From Chelydra serpentina (lineage: Eukaryota > Chordata > Testudines > Chelydridae): a DNA stretch of 64,000 bases. A model generated the notes under the pieces. The model made no database searches and was not told the origin of the DNA. It saw only the letters and a program-made list of their open reading frames with translations. Of the stretch, positions 22,601 to 33,275 are shown piece by piece. The position numbers and the translations under genes were made by a program. The number at the start of each line of letters is the position of its first letter. Position 1 is the stretch's first letter. The stretch spans positions 14,245,501-14,309,500 of the forward strand of contig JBAIAC010000027.1 of assembly GCA_037349315.1 (NCBI GenBank). The letters are read 5' to 3'.

Positions 22601-23362
22601 ATATGAAGAGAGACTGAAAAGATTGGGATTGTTACCTTAGAAAGGAGATGAACAAGCAGGGACATTATATATGTATAAATCAGTAACTCATTGGTCAAAT
22701 GACTCCAGATTTGGAATACTAACCTTAGCTAATGCTTCTATGAGGCACACCAGATTTCAAGGCAATCTGAGGAACTGTAATGATTAGAGCACTTAGAAGG
22801 ACTGAGCTTTATAGAGAAAACTGGTCTAAACCTTAACTATAGCGGACGTGGTGGTTTGCTATAATAAAATAATAAATAGTCTAGTGAAGGGAGATTGGAT
22901 GCTTCTGTTCTCCCTGTCTCATAAAACAAGAGCAAGGGGACATTCTGCAAAAGTAAAAAGTGGGAAATTCAAAGCCAATACAAGGAAACACGTTTTTTAT
23001 ACAATGTGTAATTAGATGGTGGAACTCACTGCTACTGTAAGGTGTTGAAGTTAAGAACGTAACAAGATTCAAAAAGGCACTGAATATTTATATGGCTATC
23101 AAAGATATCCAGAGTTATCATAATCAATGACAATAGTTTTTTGGACGTGATATTAAACCTTGTACTTCAAGCCAATCTCTAACTAGGATGAGACCTACTG
23201 GCAGGGGAGGAGGGAGAGTATATCATCTCACATCTGTCTATTGAGGGGTTCTTGTGCCATTTTCTGTGACACATGTGGTGCTATCCACTGTCAGACAGGA
23301 TACTGGACTTTATGAACAACTGTCCTGTTCAGCTGTGGCAATTCCTATGTTCCTATATTCCT
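22601..23362 (+). mobile_element. CR1 LINE 3' end, diverged
   Basis: Starts in the CR1 3' region with GAAGAGAGACTGAAAAGATT and continues through GGTGGAACTCACTGCTACTG, TTCAAAAAGGCACTGAATA, CACTGTCAGACAGGATACTG and CAATTCCTATGTTCC at the end. About 180 bases (roughly 22690-22870) do not align with what I know of the family and may be a later insertion or a divergent segment. No reverse-transcriptase coding sequence is included; this is a 5'-truncated dead copy. Confidence 0.75.
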
Positions 23363-24415
23363 AATCAGAACCAACCTCAGTGAGTGAGTTAGTGCAACTT
23401 ATGAGTAAAGACTGTACCATCAGGCCAATTGAAAATATCACACGTCACTCAAAAAGATAAGCATTTCCTACTGACCTCAGTCCTATGTTTGAGTAATAGC
23501 TGCTCCCATTTTTATTTTTTTTCAGAACTGGGGAAGTGCTGTATCTCAGCTCTGAACAGCAAGCGCCCAGCACTCCCTGCTTGGCAAATTCAGACTGTTT
23601 CCACCATCAGCTACACCCTGGATTTCAAAAGAGGTCTGCATTGTGTGCCCCCATCGAATGAAATGAATCCGTGTTAGTAGAAGGTGCTCAGCATGACCCA
23701 CCGCCTCTGCTAACGATTCCTACTGTGGCATGTTTCAGATCAGGAATGTGATTTTGAGAACCGGCAGCTGCATAGCCCAGCCCCTTGACATTTGGATTAA
23801 AGTGGAACCTTAACCTAAAGCAGCACTGAGGACCTTTCCTTTGGCAGGAGAGTTTCTTGGGCCTTTGGTAGATAATTCTGGCAGCTGTTCTGCTTCCTTC
23901 TTCCAGTTCCTTTTGGATTGTTGTTTTCCTTCCTCTCTCCTCCAAAACGCTTTGTCCAGCTTTAGATACATTTGCACATCCTCCCTTAATTTGATTAGTG
24001 ACAGATGCTATTATCTGAGGAAATCTAAATTGCCTCTTCCTGTGCTAATGAACTACTGTACTATGTGTGTGGGGATTTGAGAACAAGATGGATTTATTAA
24101 TGAGCTCCTAATTAAAGGGACGGTTCCAGTGTTCTTGCTGTATTTGGTTGAGAAGAGGGCGGGGCACAGATCACCACTTCTAACTAAAATCAGACATTTA
24201 TGTCTGTACATTTATTTTTCATGTACTGCAAATATTTTAACTGTAACCTTGGATTTCATTTTTAAACCTAAAAGTTCAGAGGTTACACAAGAAACTGAAG
24301 ACTGAAAGTAATTAACATACAACATCTATAGAGCTCCGATACATCATTGTTGGGGTGGGAGAACAAGGAATTTGCTTGTTTCTGTGGTGTGTACACATCT
24401 CTTCTATGACACTTC
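23363..24415. other. Anonymous, largely repeat-free sequence
   Basis: A pyrimidine tract ending in TTTTTTTTCAG at about 23526 precedes open sequence, but no convincing donor follows. The block around 23990-24130 (TTATTAATGAGCTCCTAATT) resembles conserved non-coding DNA in composition only. Confidence 0.3.
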
Positions 24416-24424
24416 TCCCCTGTA

Positions 24425-24590
24425 GCTAACTGAGTACTTGATTATTCCCATTTTACGGCTGGGTTAAACGAGGCACAAAAAGTTAAATGACTTGCCCAAG
24501 GCCATCTAGCACATCAGTGGCAATGGCAGGGGTAGAGCCCATGTCTCCTGACTCCTAGTCCTGCACTCACTGAAACATCCTGTCCTCTCC
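24425..24590 (-). mobile_element. MIR-type SINE fragment
   Basis: CCATTTTACGGCTGGGTTAA, AATGACTTGCCCAAGGCCAT and GAGCCCATGTCTCCTGACTC are the reverse complement of the MIR core and head. The 3' tail is absent. Confidence 0.75.
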
Positions 24591-25221
24591 TCTTGGGAAG
24601 TCCTAAGTATCCCACTCAGATTTCCTCTCTAAGGCCTTGAGTTGCAGCCATCATAGTTGACCTCTCCGTTGCCTCACAAGCGTCTCCAAAATTCTCATCA
24701 ATGTTGTTCCCTAACTGGCCAGCGGGAGGACAAATGAGCAATGGCCCTAGGTTTTTACACTGTAGTAGCTGAACATGCTAGCTTATAACATATAGTTTAG
24801 AAAACTCTCTGATAATGGAAAGACCATGACTGAAAATGTCACGATGTCTCTCTCTGTACTTAGCCAACTCCTTGTATTTTTAGAAACAATGAGTAACATT
24901 TTCACATACACCTAAATGTAAATGCTCTATGTGCTGGCCATTTTGTGGTTCTTTGTTAACTCCAGAAATAGTGTCTATATCTGTGTGCTTCAGAGCTACA
25001 TTTAGAAGGAACCAGGAGCAAGAACAGCCATGAGAACTATTTACCTGCACAGAAATGTGTCTAAGGGTTCAAAGCAAACATGCCTCACCATGTGGTGAAC
25101 CCAACGTTTTTGCCATCTCACTGGATCCTGGTACCCACTAGAATGCAGCACCTACTCCCTTCCTTTGATGGGAGCATGATTAACAAAGCACCATGCTCAG
25201 CAGTCCCATGGCGGCACTGAG
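24591..25221. other. Anonymous sequence
   Basis: No repeat or frame of interest seen between the MIR fragment and the GTCTACAC-type element. Confidence 0.4.
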
Positions 25222-25472
25222 GGTATGTCTACCCTGGAGCTGGAGTTTAAATTTCCAGCTCAGGTAGATATACGTGTGTTAGCTCTGGTCAGCCTCGCAC
25301 ACTGAAAATAGCAGTTGTAGCCACAGCTACATGGTCAGTGAGATGGGGCTAATCACCCCAAAGGTTTCAGATGACTGCTCTGTTATTTGTAGTGCGCTAG
25401 CTCAATCAGAGTGAGTGTGGGTATGTCTACATGAGCTGGACATTATTTCTTCTGCTTCAGCGTGGACATACC
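25222..25472. mobile_element. GTCTACAC-type DNA element, copy 4
   Basis: Left end GGTATGTCTACCCTGGAGCT and right end CAGCGTGGACATACC form a terminal inverted repeat. Internal GTGCGCTAGCTCAATCAG and a second GGGTATGTCTACATGAGCTG at 25420 show a second, internal copy of the terminal motif, so the right end may be a composite. Confidence 0.55.
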
Positions 25473-25847
25473 TTGAGCTGACCTTTTGCAGTTCTGACCA
25501 CAGCCCTGCAGGACTCAGTGCAATGCATGGAAGCAGGGAATGAGCAGTCTATTTGGCACATTTCAAACTTGGGTCCAGATTTTAATGTCAGAAGTGGGCC
25601 ATTCATCACTGCTCCAGTCACCCTTGAGTGACAGATAAGGGATGTGTTGCTTACTTATCATATGCTCTCTCATTTCAGCACCTCATCATTTAACCTTTCT
25701 TCTTTGTTATTTACACTTTTTGCATTTTTATTGTGCTGCTTCTGAGGAGGAGACAGCAAGACTCAGTGTTCAAGATACAATTCTGAGCACTAGGAAAAAT
25801 CTTCAAGGACATAATGATTTTCTAAACCTTGAAGGGTGCGCCAGGAG

Positions 25848-26115
25848 GCAGCAATGTCTAGTGGACAGGGCACTGGAAGGGACTGAGGAGAGCTGGATAG
25901 TATTCCATACAGCTGCCACTGGTCTTGTGCAAACTTTAGCGAGTCTCTTAATTCTCTCTGTGCCTCTGTTTCCTCTCCTAACCTGTGTCTGTCTTGTCCA
26001 TTTTGCTTGTAAGCTCTTAGGGACCATCTCTCACTATGGGTTTGTACAGCACCTAGCACGGTAGAGCCCCAGTCTTGATTGGGGACTCCAGGCACTACTA
26101 TATTACAAATAATTG
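25848..26115 (+). mobile_element. MIR-type SINE, full length
   Basis: All parts in order: tRNA-like head (GCAATGTCTAGTGGACAGG, GAGAGCTGGATAGTATTCC), core (AATTCTCTCTGTGCCTCTGT), the linker (TTGCTTGTAAGCTCTTAGGG) and tail (GGTTTGTACAGCACCTAGCA, CAGTCTTGATTGGGGACTCC, TATTACAAATAATTG). One of the two most complete copies in the window. The frames of 140 and 136 codons at 25642-26064 and 25790-26200 are produced by it. Confidence 0.85.
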
Positions 26116-27534
26116 ATGTTAAGCATGGACCGTTAAAGAAGTTAAGAGTCTGCATCTCCTTTCCATGACTTTTGACTGTATGCAGCCCACTGGCTCTCAC
26201 GAGAATTCCCTGTTCTAGTACCAGGACAGAATCTGTGCTCCCACAGTAGAGAGCCCCTGGCTTAGCAGTATGTACAATCTAATGTCAGAGAGGTCCCAGG
26301 AGGAGTGTGCTAGCAGCAGATAGCTAGAGTGGACTGCCACTGGCAATGAGAGGATGCTGCAGCCAGAGAGCACCTGGACATGGAAGAATGTGCATGCTGC
26401 CTCTCTTGAGAGCCATGATGACATACAAGAGTAGGGCACAATATTCTAGAGTGACTACTGATTTGGGGTGCCTCCATTTTTGGGTGCCTAACCTGAGACA
26501 TTACAGAGATCTTGTTTACAGGGTGTAGGTGCTCAGGACTTTCTGAAAGTTAGGACCTTTTAAGATATTTCAAATTAAGCGTCCCCAAATTGCTGGCCAT
26601 GGTGTAAAATTTTGGCTTAGACGTCTGTAAGCTGAGCCTAACTGCAGTAATCAAAACACATACAGTGCAAGAATGGACACTGAATCTGTAATGCCCTGAA
26701 GAGTTGTGGTAACTTAACCTAGTGTTGCATACTCAGTAAAGAGTAAGAAATGCAGTTTAAACTGTCCTCATGTGATGGTCTTCTGAGCCTATTCCTAACA
26801 TTTATTCAGAGAACTGAGTCCCAGGAACCACTTCAAAGTTGTAATGGGGGAAACTCGTCTCCTGCTACAGAACTCAACGAGGAATGGGACTGGCCAGGAA
26901 TTACATTGCAAGGTCTCCAAGTTCACAGTCTGAGGCAGCACTGTATTTCAATCCACCGGAGAAACATCCAAGGAAAAAATATCAACACAGAAATGTCTCC
27001 CCCTCCCCGATCGCACTGTGGAATCTCCAGATAGGCTGAAGTAAATGTGGGCAGCTTTCTCTACAAATTATATCTACTGGGCAAATTCCAACAGGTTATC
27101 CAAGCAAAATTAGAGTCTCTCTGCCAGTATTAGAGACCCTTTATCACACTGGGATTGCACAGGTATAAATGAGGTGAGAATTTGACCCAGAATCTCAGGT
27201 ATGAAGCAGCTCACTCTATCTCTAGTTAAAATGCTTTCAGGAGCATGATTTGGGTCCTTGCCAGTCACTCTGTGTGTGGTTCTAGCGGGGAAGGCTAACA
27301 GACAGTAAAGAAGTAAAAGGCAATCAGGTTTCTGACTCTGCTCGTGAGGTCGCTCTCAGGATGCCAGTGACTACAACAGAGAGGGAGTCTGCATCTCTTT
27401 CCCACGTCCCACAGAGGTACTTCACACAGGAAGTTACTCAGATGTCTCCTCCTAGAATCATAGAATCAGATGTGTTTTCTTTCTTGAACTCTTTGGCATG
27501 GATGCATCCACTGAACATGCTAATAGTGCTAAGG

Positions 27535-27536
<2 letters not shown>
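26116..27536. other. Anonymous sequence
   Basis: No confident element. A foldback-like GGGTGTAGGTGCTCAGGACT / GTTAGGACC pattern near 26520-26565 may be a degraded hairpin repeat. Confidence 0.35.

Positions 27537-27578
<42 letters not shown>
27537..27578 (+). repeat. (GT)21 microsatellite
   Basis: Forty-two bases of uninterrupted GT. It generates the CVCVCV and THTHTH runs in the overlapping frames at 27361-27690 and 27438-27653, which are therefore not proteins. Likely length-polymorphic. Confidence 0.98.
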
Positions 27579-27581
<3 letters not shown>

Positions 27582-28147
27582 TACTCTAGCTGGAAATCCT
27601 AACTGTTCCTCCCCACCAAAGATGAATATCTCAAGAGAAGCTATCTTGTTCATTTGTACAGATCCCTGGGGTACCTCCAGATCAAGCTGAGTCTTCCATT
27701 CACTTCTGTGGTAACCCTCCTGTAATTAGTAGATTTCCAGTTCAGCAGAGACCATCTTTACCCAGTGACCATAGGCACGTTCATAGAATGCTCCAGCCAA
27801 TAACTCTGTCACAGGGGTTCATGCAGAGGTCTAGGGCGAAGTCTGTCTCCTTGCAGATACCTTCCTTAGTTATTCATATTGGCCCTGATTTAGCAAAACA
27901 CTGACGCACATATGACTTCAATGGGAACAGGATATGAACCAATAATGTACCAATAACTTTGGATACCAGTGGTGATAGATACTTTGAGATACTCAACTCT
28001 TCCAGAATTATCATGGATGCATTTAAAATGTCAGTACTCAATTTTAAAGCAAACACTATGTGAGATGGGTGATAGGTAGGGAGATTTGATCTATTTAACT
28101 GGCTGAGCAATATGAATTTTATTTAATGGCTTTACCCAAAGCCAAAA
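27579..28147. other. Anonymous sequence with a palindrome remnant
   Basis: TTGGCCCTGATTTAGCAAAA at 27879 followed by GACTTCAATGGGAACAGG is the left half of the GGCCCTGA palindromic family. Nothing else recognised. Confidence 0.4.
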
Positions 28148-28281
28148 TGAGTGGAAGTCTTTCCACGGACTTCAGTTGGTTTGGATCAGGCCTTACAGGC
28201 CAGATCGTCAGCTGATGTAAATCAAAGTAACTCCATTGACTTCAATATAATTATGCCCATTTACTCCAGCCGAGGACCTGG
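28148..28281. repeat. Two adjoining palindromic elements
   Basis: 28148-28195 is a half copy of the GGGCCTGATCCAAAGC family (TGGTTTGGATCAGGCC). It abuts 28197-28281, a near-complete hairpin with ends GGCCAGATCGTCAGCTGATG and CAGCCGAGGACCTGGCC around CTCCATTGACTTCAATATAA. Neither codes for protein. Confidence 0.65.
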
Positions 28282-28583
28282 CCCTATATATCCACACTAT
28301 GGAATATGCACAGCATTCTGCAGACAACCGTCTCCTGCACTATTTCCACCGTGCTCCCAGGTTGTTGTTCTTCCCTAACATCCTCTTCTAGGTGGATCAT
28401 CCATCACCATAAAAATCACGCACTCTTTCAGATACAATTGGTTTTAATTAGGTCGGCATGGACTAACAAGCTGTTAATTCACATGTATGGATGAAGTAAA
28501 CAACTTTTGATTTTTTCCAATACCTACACTTGGGCGTGCTAAATAGATTTAGAACATTAGCCCAATTGTGTACTGGACTTATC

Positions 28584-28766
28584 AGAGAATCATAGAATAC
28601 CAGGGCTGGAAGGGACCTCAGGATATCATCTAGTCCAACCCCCTGCTCAAAGCAGGACCAATCCCCCATTTTTGCCCCAGATCCCTAAATGGCCCCCGCA
28701 ATTATTGAACTCACAACCCTGGGTTTAGCAGGCCAATGCTCAAACCACTGAGCTATCCCTCCCCCG
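28584..28766 (-). mobile_element. Cry-type (tRNA-Lys-derived) SINE with CR1-like tail, copy 1
   Basis: On the minus strand the element begins with a tRNA-like RNA polymerase III promoter: A box TAGCTCAGTGGTTTGAG (complement of 28740-28756) and B box GGTTGTGAGTTCAAT (complement of 28704-28718). It ends in a tail complementary to GAATCATAGAATACCAGGG and TGGAAGGGACCTCAGGATA, the CR1 3' end used for priming. This SINE is known from cryptodiran turtles, and it is the best single pointer to the organism. The frame at 28463-28669 ending in FEQGVGLDDILRSLPALVFY is the tail read as protein. Confidence 0.9.
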
Positions 28767-29560
28767 TCTTATTAATGGGACACATCCAAACATTTTCTAC
28801 AAGGTTATTACGGCGCACGTACATATAGAATGAGAGACAAAGAGCACGTCAATGTGAGTAACCTGAGTGGCTCCTGATTTTCTGTATGCTGTGACTTCGA
28901 GTCATAATTCCTTCCTGGCTCCTCTCCATGAGCCAAGGGTGAAGTAATCTGCTTCTGGTCCCAGATTACTTCCTCTTCTGTCCTAGCTCCGCAGGGCTGG
29001 TTGGAATTGATGGGAACAAAGCCAAGACACCAGCCAGTCCCCACTCTTCTCTGGGGAGTACTAACCCTGTGAAGCCTGCTCTCTTCTCTTTGAGTACACT
29101 GGCAACGGAGAAATGACAAACAGGGGAGCCTGACATGCCTCATTTCCCTGTGTGGCAGAGTTGGGCAACTGACAATCTTGGTCACTGGTTCACAACAGTG
29201 GCAGTTAAGCCAGCTGGAAGGTTTCCCATCAAAAACTGGAAAGAAAAGATTTTTCACACAGGTCTGTGTGACGGTTGCATTCTTAGCAAATCTGGCTGGA
29301 TAGTGAAAAAAAATTGTTCTCATACGACTCATTCACTAGTGCCAATTACTTGTTTAATAGTATTTGGGCATCTATAGCGCTCGTTGAATGGTGGAAATGT
29401 TGATTCATGGATAGAGTTCTCAAAAACTGATGGGAAAGGTCCTCAAAAATTTAGACCACCCAACTGCTATGAGTACTAATATGAATCTCTGCCCAACTAG
29501 ATGTGGTTATATCCCCAGACTTTGATATATTAATTGTGAATTGCTGTAATTAACCAAGTG
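28767..29560. other. Anonymous sequence
   Basis: A 174-codon minus frame (28808-29332) is the longest here; it has no domain I recognise, no supporting splice context and a second frame opposite it. Confidence 0.4.
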
Positions 29561-29562
29561 AG

Positions 29563-30355
29563 AGGCGGGATGACCCCATGGTTAGAGTTCTAGTCTGGGA
29601 CTTAGGAGAGATGGATTCAATTCACTGCACAGACACGGACTTCCTGTGAGACATTTAGCCTCTCTGGGCCTCAGTTTCCCCTCTGTACAAACAGGGACAA
29701 TAGCCCTGCCCTGCCTCACAGGGGCATTGGGAGGACAAATACTTTAAGAGGAGTGTGAGATGCTGTAAAGAGTGTCTCTCTGGGGGCACCTACCTGGCTT
29801 GGGGCCCCCTGCCACACCCAATTATCAGTGGGGAAGGAGGGAGGGGTTAGCCTAGTACAGGCCTCAGCCACTTAGTCCTTGCAGTGGGCCCCCTCCCCGC
29901 TGCGGACCGGCTTCCTTTGTTTCTGGGCGGGGGGAGCAAAAGTGAAGATAACAAAACACAAGCCCCTCCTGAGATCAAGACAATGCAAAAATGTCAGTGG
30001 CACCACCTTACTACAGGGGTGCCTGGGTAGCAGCTTTATGGTTGTCCTCACAGCCAGGTAGCTGAGCTGGTCTCTCTCTTTTGGGCTTGCCCCTGGGGTG
30101 AGCTGGACTCCTTGAAGAGCGGGGCTGGGTGGGCTCTGGTATGGCAGTTCCTCCTGCTATTTCAGGAGTCCCTCCCTTCTCGGGACTTCCCCCTCCCACC
30201 TTTCTGACTGCGGCTCCTTCCTTTTAGAGCCCTCCTTCCTACCATGCACAACTGGCAGGGCTTGGCTACCTTAGCCCAGAGAACCTCCCTCAGCCCTTCT
30301 GTCAGTGCAGGAGCTCAGGTATTACCGTAATGGGGCCCGTGTCAGTACCTTAGAT
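29563..30355 (+). mobile_element. MIR-type SINE split by a GC-rich insertion
   Basis: Head and core at 29563-29770 (CCATGGTTAGAGTTCTAGTC, CTCTGGGCCTCAGTTTCCCC, ACAGGGACAATAGCC, GAGTGTGAGATGCTGT). The expected tail resumes near 30314 (GGTATTACCGTAATGGGG, GTACCTTAGATAGA). The roughly 540 bases between belong to the insertion listed separately. Confidence 0.7.
29771..30313. mobile_element. GC-rich, LTR-like repeat inserted in a MIR
   Basis: The block is clearly richer in G+C than its flanks and splits the SINE at 29563-30355. Text such as GGTGCCTGGGTAGCAGC, ACAGCCAGGTAGCTGAGCTG, CTTGGGCTTGCCCCTGG-like runs and GGAGTCCCTCCCTTCTCGGG is familiar as a moderately repeated turtle sequence of LTR character. 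I see no TG...CA ends, primer site or clear target duplication, so solo LTR is only an inference. Confidence 0.45.
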
Positions 30356-30379
30356 AGACACAATGTTTTTAAATTGTTG

Positions 30380-30615
30380 AAGTGACGAAGAGTCCTGTAG
30401 CACCTTATAGACTAACAGACGTATTGGAGCGTAAGCTTTCGTGGGTGAATACCCACTTCGTCAGATGCGTGCAGTGATTTCCACTGCATGCATCCGACGA
30501 AGTGGATATTCACGCATGAAAGCTTATGCTCCAATACGCCTGTTAGTCTATAAGGTGCCACAGGACTCTTCGTCACTTCAACAGATCCAGACTAACACGG
30601 CTACCCCTCTGATAC
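30380..30615 (+). mobile_element. Penelope-like element fragment, foldback form, with 13-bp target duplication
   Basis: The 13 bases TTTTAAATTGTTG lie on both sides (30367-30379 and 30616-30628), marking one insertion. Inside, the left arm (30380 to about 30472) is the inverted copy of the right arm (about 30482-30577): GACGAAGAGTCCTGTAGCAC against GTGCCACAGGACTCTTCGTC. A unique tail CAGACTAACACGGCTACC follows the right arm. The minus-strand reading of the left arm holds CTGACGA (30464-30458), a 5-bp GTGGG/CCCAC stem and GAAA (30440-30437), matching the conserved core of the hammerhead ribozymes known in Penelope-like elements. The right arm has CCGACGA and a broken stem. No reverse transcriptase or endonuclease is present. 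Confidence 0.75.
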
Positions 30616-30655
30616 TTTTAAATTGTTGTCAACTATAAACATAGTTGGGGCACTG

Positions 30656-31985
30656 GACACAAGAGCACTCATCTACAAATTCAAATGGTCTTTTGCATTG
30701 CATGCGACTTGGTGGAAAAACATCTGTGCATTAGGCTTTCAAATACATTGTGCAATGCTCCATGTGACGCACATGTTATGAAATGATTAATTATTGAAAA
30801 AGAAAGTTTTGTGAGACTATGACATCTCTATTAGACATACCCTAACCATTCTCAACTGCCAAATTGGCAGGGTTAGTCATATAAATGCACCAACAGACAT
30901 GTCCTGCACATGAATTGTCTACAGGTCATGCAACTGGCTTCTTCTCTATTAGCTAATTAAGTGTAATCGTCATTAGCTAAGCATCGATTTTAAAGTAACC
31001 TTCTGAAGCAAAATTACTTTTGCCTTCAAAATGTAAGATGTAAAACTGGAAATAAATGAAAAGTTTCAAAAAGAGGGCCCTGGTTGAGTCTCACTAAACA
31101 ATCAAATAGTGCCCCATGTGATTTAGAGAGCATCAAAATCTACTGCTCATAATGGTCTCACAAGACAAATTCCAAGTCTCGCAGGACAATCTATTAGACA
31201 ATACTTTGGCTCCTCTTCTTATCTTCAGTGATAGGGGGCTATCTTCATAGACTAAACCTAAGAATAGTTTTATTAAGCATTTAAGTAAACTAGATTTACA
31301 TATTGGAATATGATTAGGAGGGTACAGAGCAAGAGAATGAAGGTACTCAATGCAAACACTTAGCCAGTGTATGGACACAATTTTGAGAAGTAACCCCTCA
31401 GTTTTAAGGTGTCTATCTTGAGACACCTTAAAGGGGCCTGATTTTTAAAGGGTGGGTATACAGCCCTTCTTGAAGACCCGGCCTCTAAATCATCTCAGAT
31501 TAGGCATCCCAAAATTGAGGCACATGAAAATGCTGGGTACTTTTGAAAATCTTGGCCTACATTAATGACATCGGCTCAATAGATTTGTATGCATGATCCT
31601 GCTTCTAAAGTGAGCTCTTCTACCAATGGACTTGAACCTGCAAATACTTTACACATGTTTAGCTCTAAGCATGCAGGTAGCACCAATGAATTCAATGATA
31701 AGAGTTAAGCACCTGCAGGACCAGAGACAATTAAATTAACAAAAGCAGGATCGATTAAGATGAGAATGAAACTATTTTACATTTAGGGATCTAATAAAAC
31801 ATATGGTAGAATGTGTCACCTCTGAAATATGAAGAAAACCAAACAAGGGCTTGCTATTACTAACTGCAAAATGTAAAAACATTTAAAATGACACCTTCAA
31901 GAGCAGAGCATTTAAATTATTCAGTCAATGCAATACAAATCCACAGCTAATTACAGACTATACATGCAAATGAAAGTAATGATGA
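30656..31985. other. Anonymous sequence with two decayed palindromes
   Basis: 31435-31560 (GGGGCCTGATTTTTAAAGGG, GGTACTTTTGAAAATCTTGG) and 31590-31725 (GATCCTGCTTCTAAAG, AGCACCTGCAGGACC) look like foldback MITE relics. The 97-codon minus frame 31133-31426 is unremarkable. Confidence 0.4.
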
Positions 31986-31989
31986 TCAT

Positions 31990-32235
31990 AATTACTTTGC
32001 ACTTATATACTGTAGCAATTTTCATCGGAGGACCTCAAAGTCTTTACAAACATTAATTAAGCCTCACAACACCCTGGTGAGCTAGGTAAGTATCATTCTC
32101 ATTTTAAAGACAGGTAAACTGAGGTTTGGAGAGGTTAAGTGATTTGCTCAAAGTCACAAATCAAGTTAGTGGCAAAGGAGGGAGCAGAAACCAGGAGCCC
32201 TGACACCCAGTCTATATTGACTACTACATCACATT
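31990..32235 (-). mobile_element. MIR-type SINE
   Basis: Tail-to-head in plus orientation: GGACCTCAAAGTCTTTACAA, AAGCCTCACAACACCCTGGT, TCATTTTAAAGACAGG, AAGTGATTTGCTCAAAGTCA, CAGGAGCCCTGACACCCAGT. Same variant as the copy at 58740-58925. Confidence 0.8.
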
Positions 32236-32389
32236 GCCTTTGCACAAAGGTTTCAGTATATCATCCATCGATGGATATGTAAAAGCAGAGAGATTGGTAG
32301 AGGGAAGGTCAGGACCTTGGATAGAGGAAAGAGGGTTTGAGACTGAAAAAAACACTTCATTTATGTTGCAATGACTGTTGGGCTTCTCT

Positions 32390-32662
32390 ACAAGGTGCAG
32401 CAGCACGCATTAGTGTAGCGTGGATTCTAATGTGCACCGTGTCACATGCTAACTGAACCGAGAAGACCTACTAGTGTGCACTAAAAAATGCCCTAGTGCT
32501 AGCTAACAGTCCCCTTTCAAACTGTACTACATTAATGTGCACTAGGGGACTTTTAGTGCATGCCAGCAGGGTCTACACAGGCCAGTTAACGTGCAACAGG
32601 TTGGTGGGTATTAGAATTCACACCCCACTGATGTGTACTACCGCACCACGTAGACTACCCCT
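32390..32662. mobile_element. GTCTACAC-type DNA element, copy 5, long foldback
   Basis: Ends GGGCTTCTCTACAAGGTGC and GCACCACGTAGACTACCCC form the terminal inverted repeat. Inside, AGTGTGCACTAAAAAATGCC and its complement GGGGACTTTTAGTGCATGCC give a long hairpin. Relative of 17127-17420. Confidence 0.65.
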
Positions 32663-33047
32663 TAGTTAACTTGATTAAAATGCAGTACAACTTTCCCGTG
32701 TTGCTAACTTTACATGAGTCAGGCCCTAATCGTTAAGCAATTGTCTTAAAAATTATGTTTGTTTTTTTTAAGTAGGGGTTCTTTATTTGCCTTTTGGTTT
32801 AGGAGTCTTCATTGTTTAGATTTTCAAGCCTCTCTCTCTGCTACCACGAGAGTTAGAAAGTTTGTTTTTTTTAAATAAAAACAGAGAATCCCGCATACTG
32901 TCTTGACTCCAGGAGCTGGGGCTTTAAGACAGACATCAGATATTATATTCATAATACTGACTTCATATTAAAGGCATTTTCTGTGGAGTTTAAAATGTGA
33001 AGCAACCAAGGATACAGAGTGGCACTGCTGAGACAGAGCCAGATTTA

Positions 33048-33150
33048 GAAAAGTATTTAGGTACCAAAAAGTGCAGAAAGATGTCTAGTAAGGTTTACAG
33101 AAATACCTAAGCAGGTTAAGCACCTAAGTCCCTTTGAAGTCAATGTTTGA
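33048..33150. repeat. Foldback repeat relic
   Basis: GAGCCAGATTTAGAAAAGTA, TTTAGGTACC on the left and AAATACCTAAGCAGG, GCACCTAAGTCCC on the right belong to the TTTTCAAAGGTATTTAGG hairpin family. Confidence 0.4.
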
Positions 33151-33164
33151 GTTTGAAACTTTGT

Positions 33165-33275
33165 TGTGAGGATAGTGTTTCTTTCTGTGTTTGTACGGCA
33201 CTTAGTGTAATGAGCTCCTAGGTGCTACCACAATACAAATAATAAATACAATAAATGTAATAATAATAATACAGA
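33165..33275 (+). mobile_element. MIR-type SINE, tail only
   Basis: CTGTGTTTGTACGGCACTTA, GTGTAATGAGCTCCTAGGTG, CTACCACAATACAAATAATA, then an extended ATAATA simple repeat to about 33272. Confidence 0.75.

Noticed and set aside
23500..23677. Exon after TTTTTTTTCAG
   Set aside because: Good acceptor but no credible donor and the frame ends quickly; chance pyrimidine tracts are common.
25642..26200. Opposed frames of 140 and 136 codons
   Set aside because: Both arise from the full-length MIR-type SINE at 25848-26115.
27361..27690. 109-codon frame with CVCVCV run
   Set aside because: Created by the (GT)21 microsatellite.
28740..28756. Possible tRNA gene
   Set aside because: A and B boxes are present, but the rest is SINE body with a CR1 tail and the acceptor stem is not closed.
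28808..29332. 174-codon minus-strand frame
   Set aside because: No recognisable domain or exon boundaries; amino-acid make-up is like random translation. I cannot exclude it fully without a database search.
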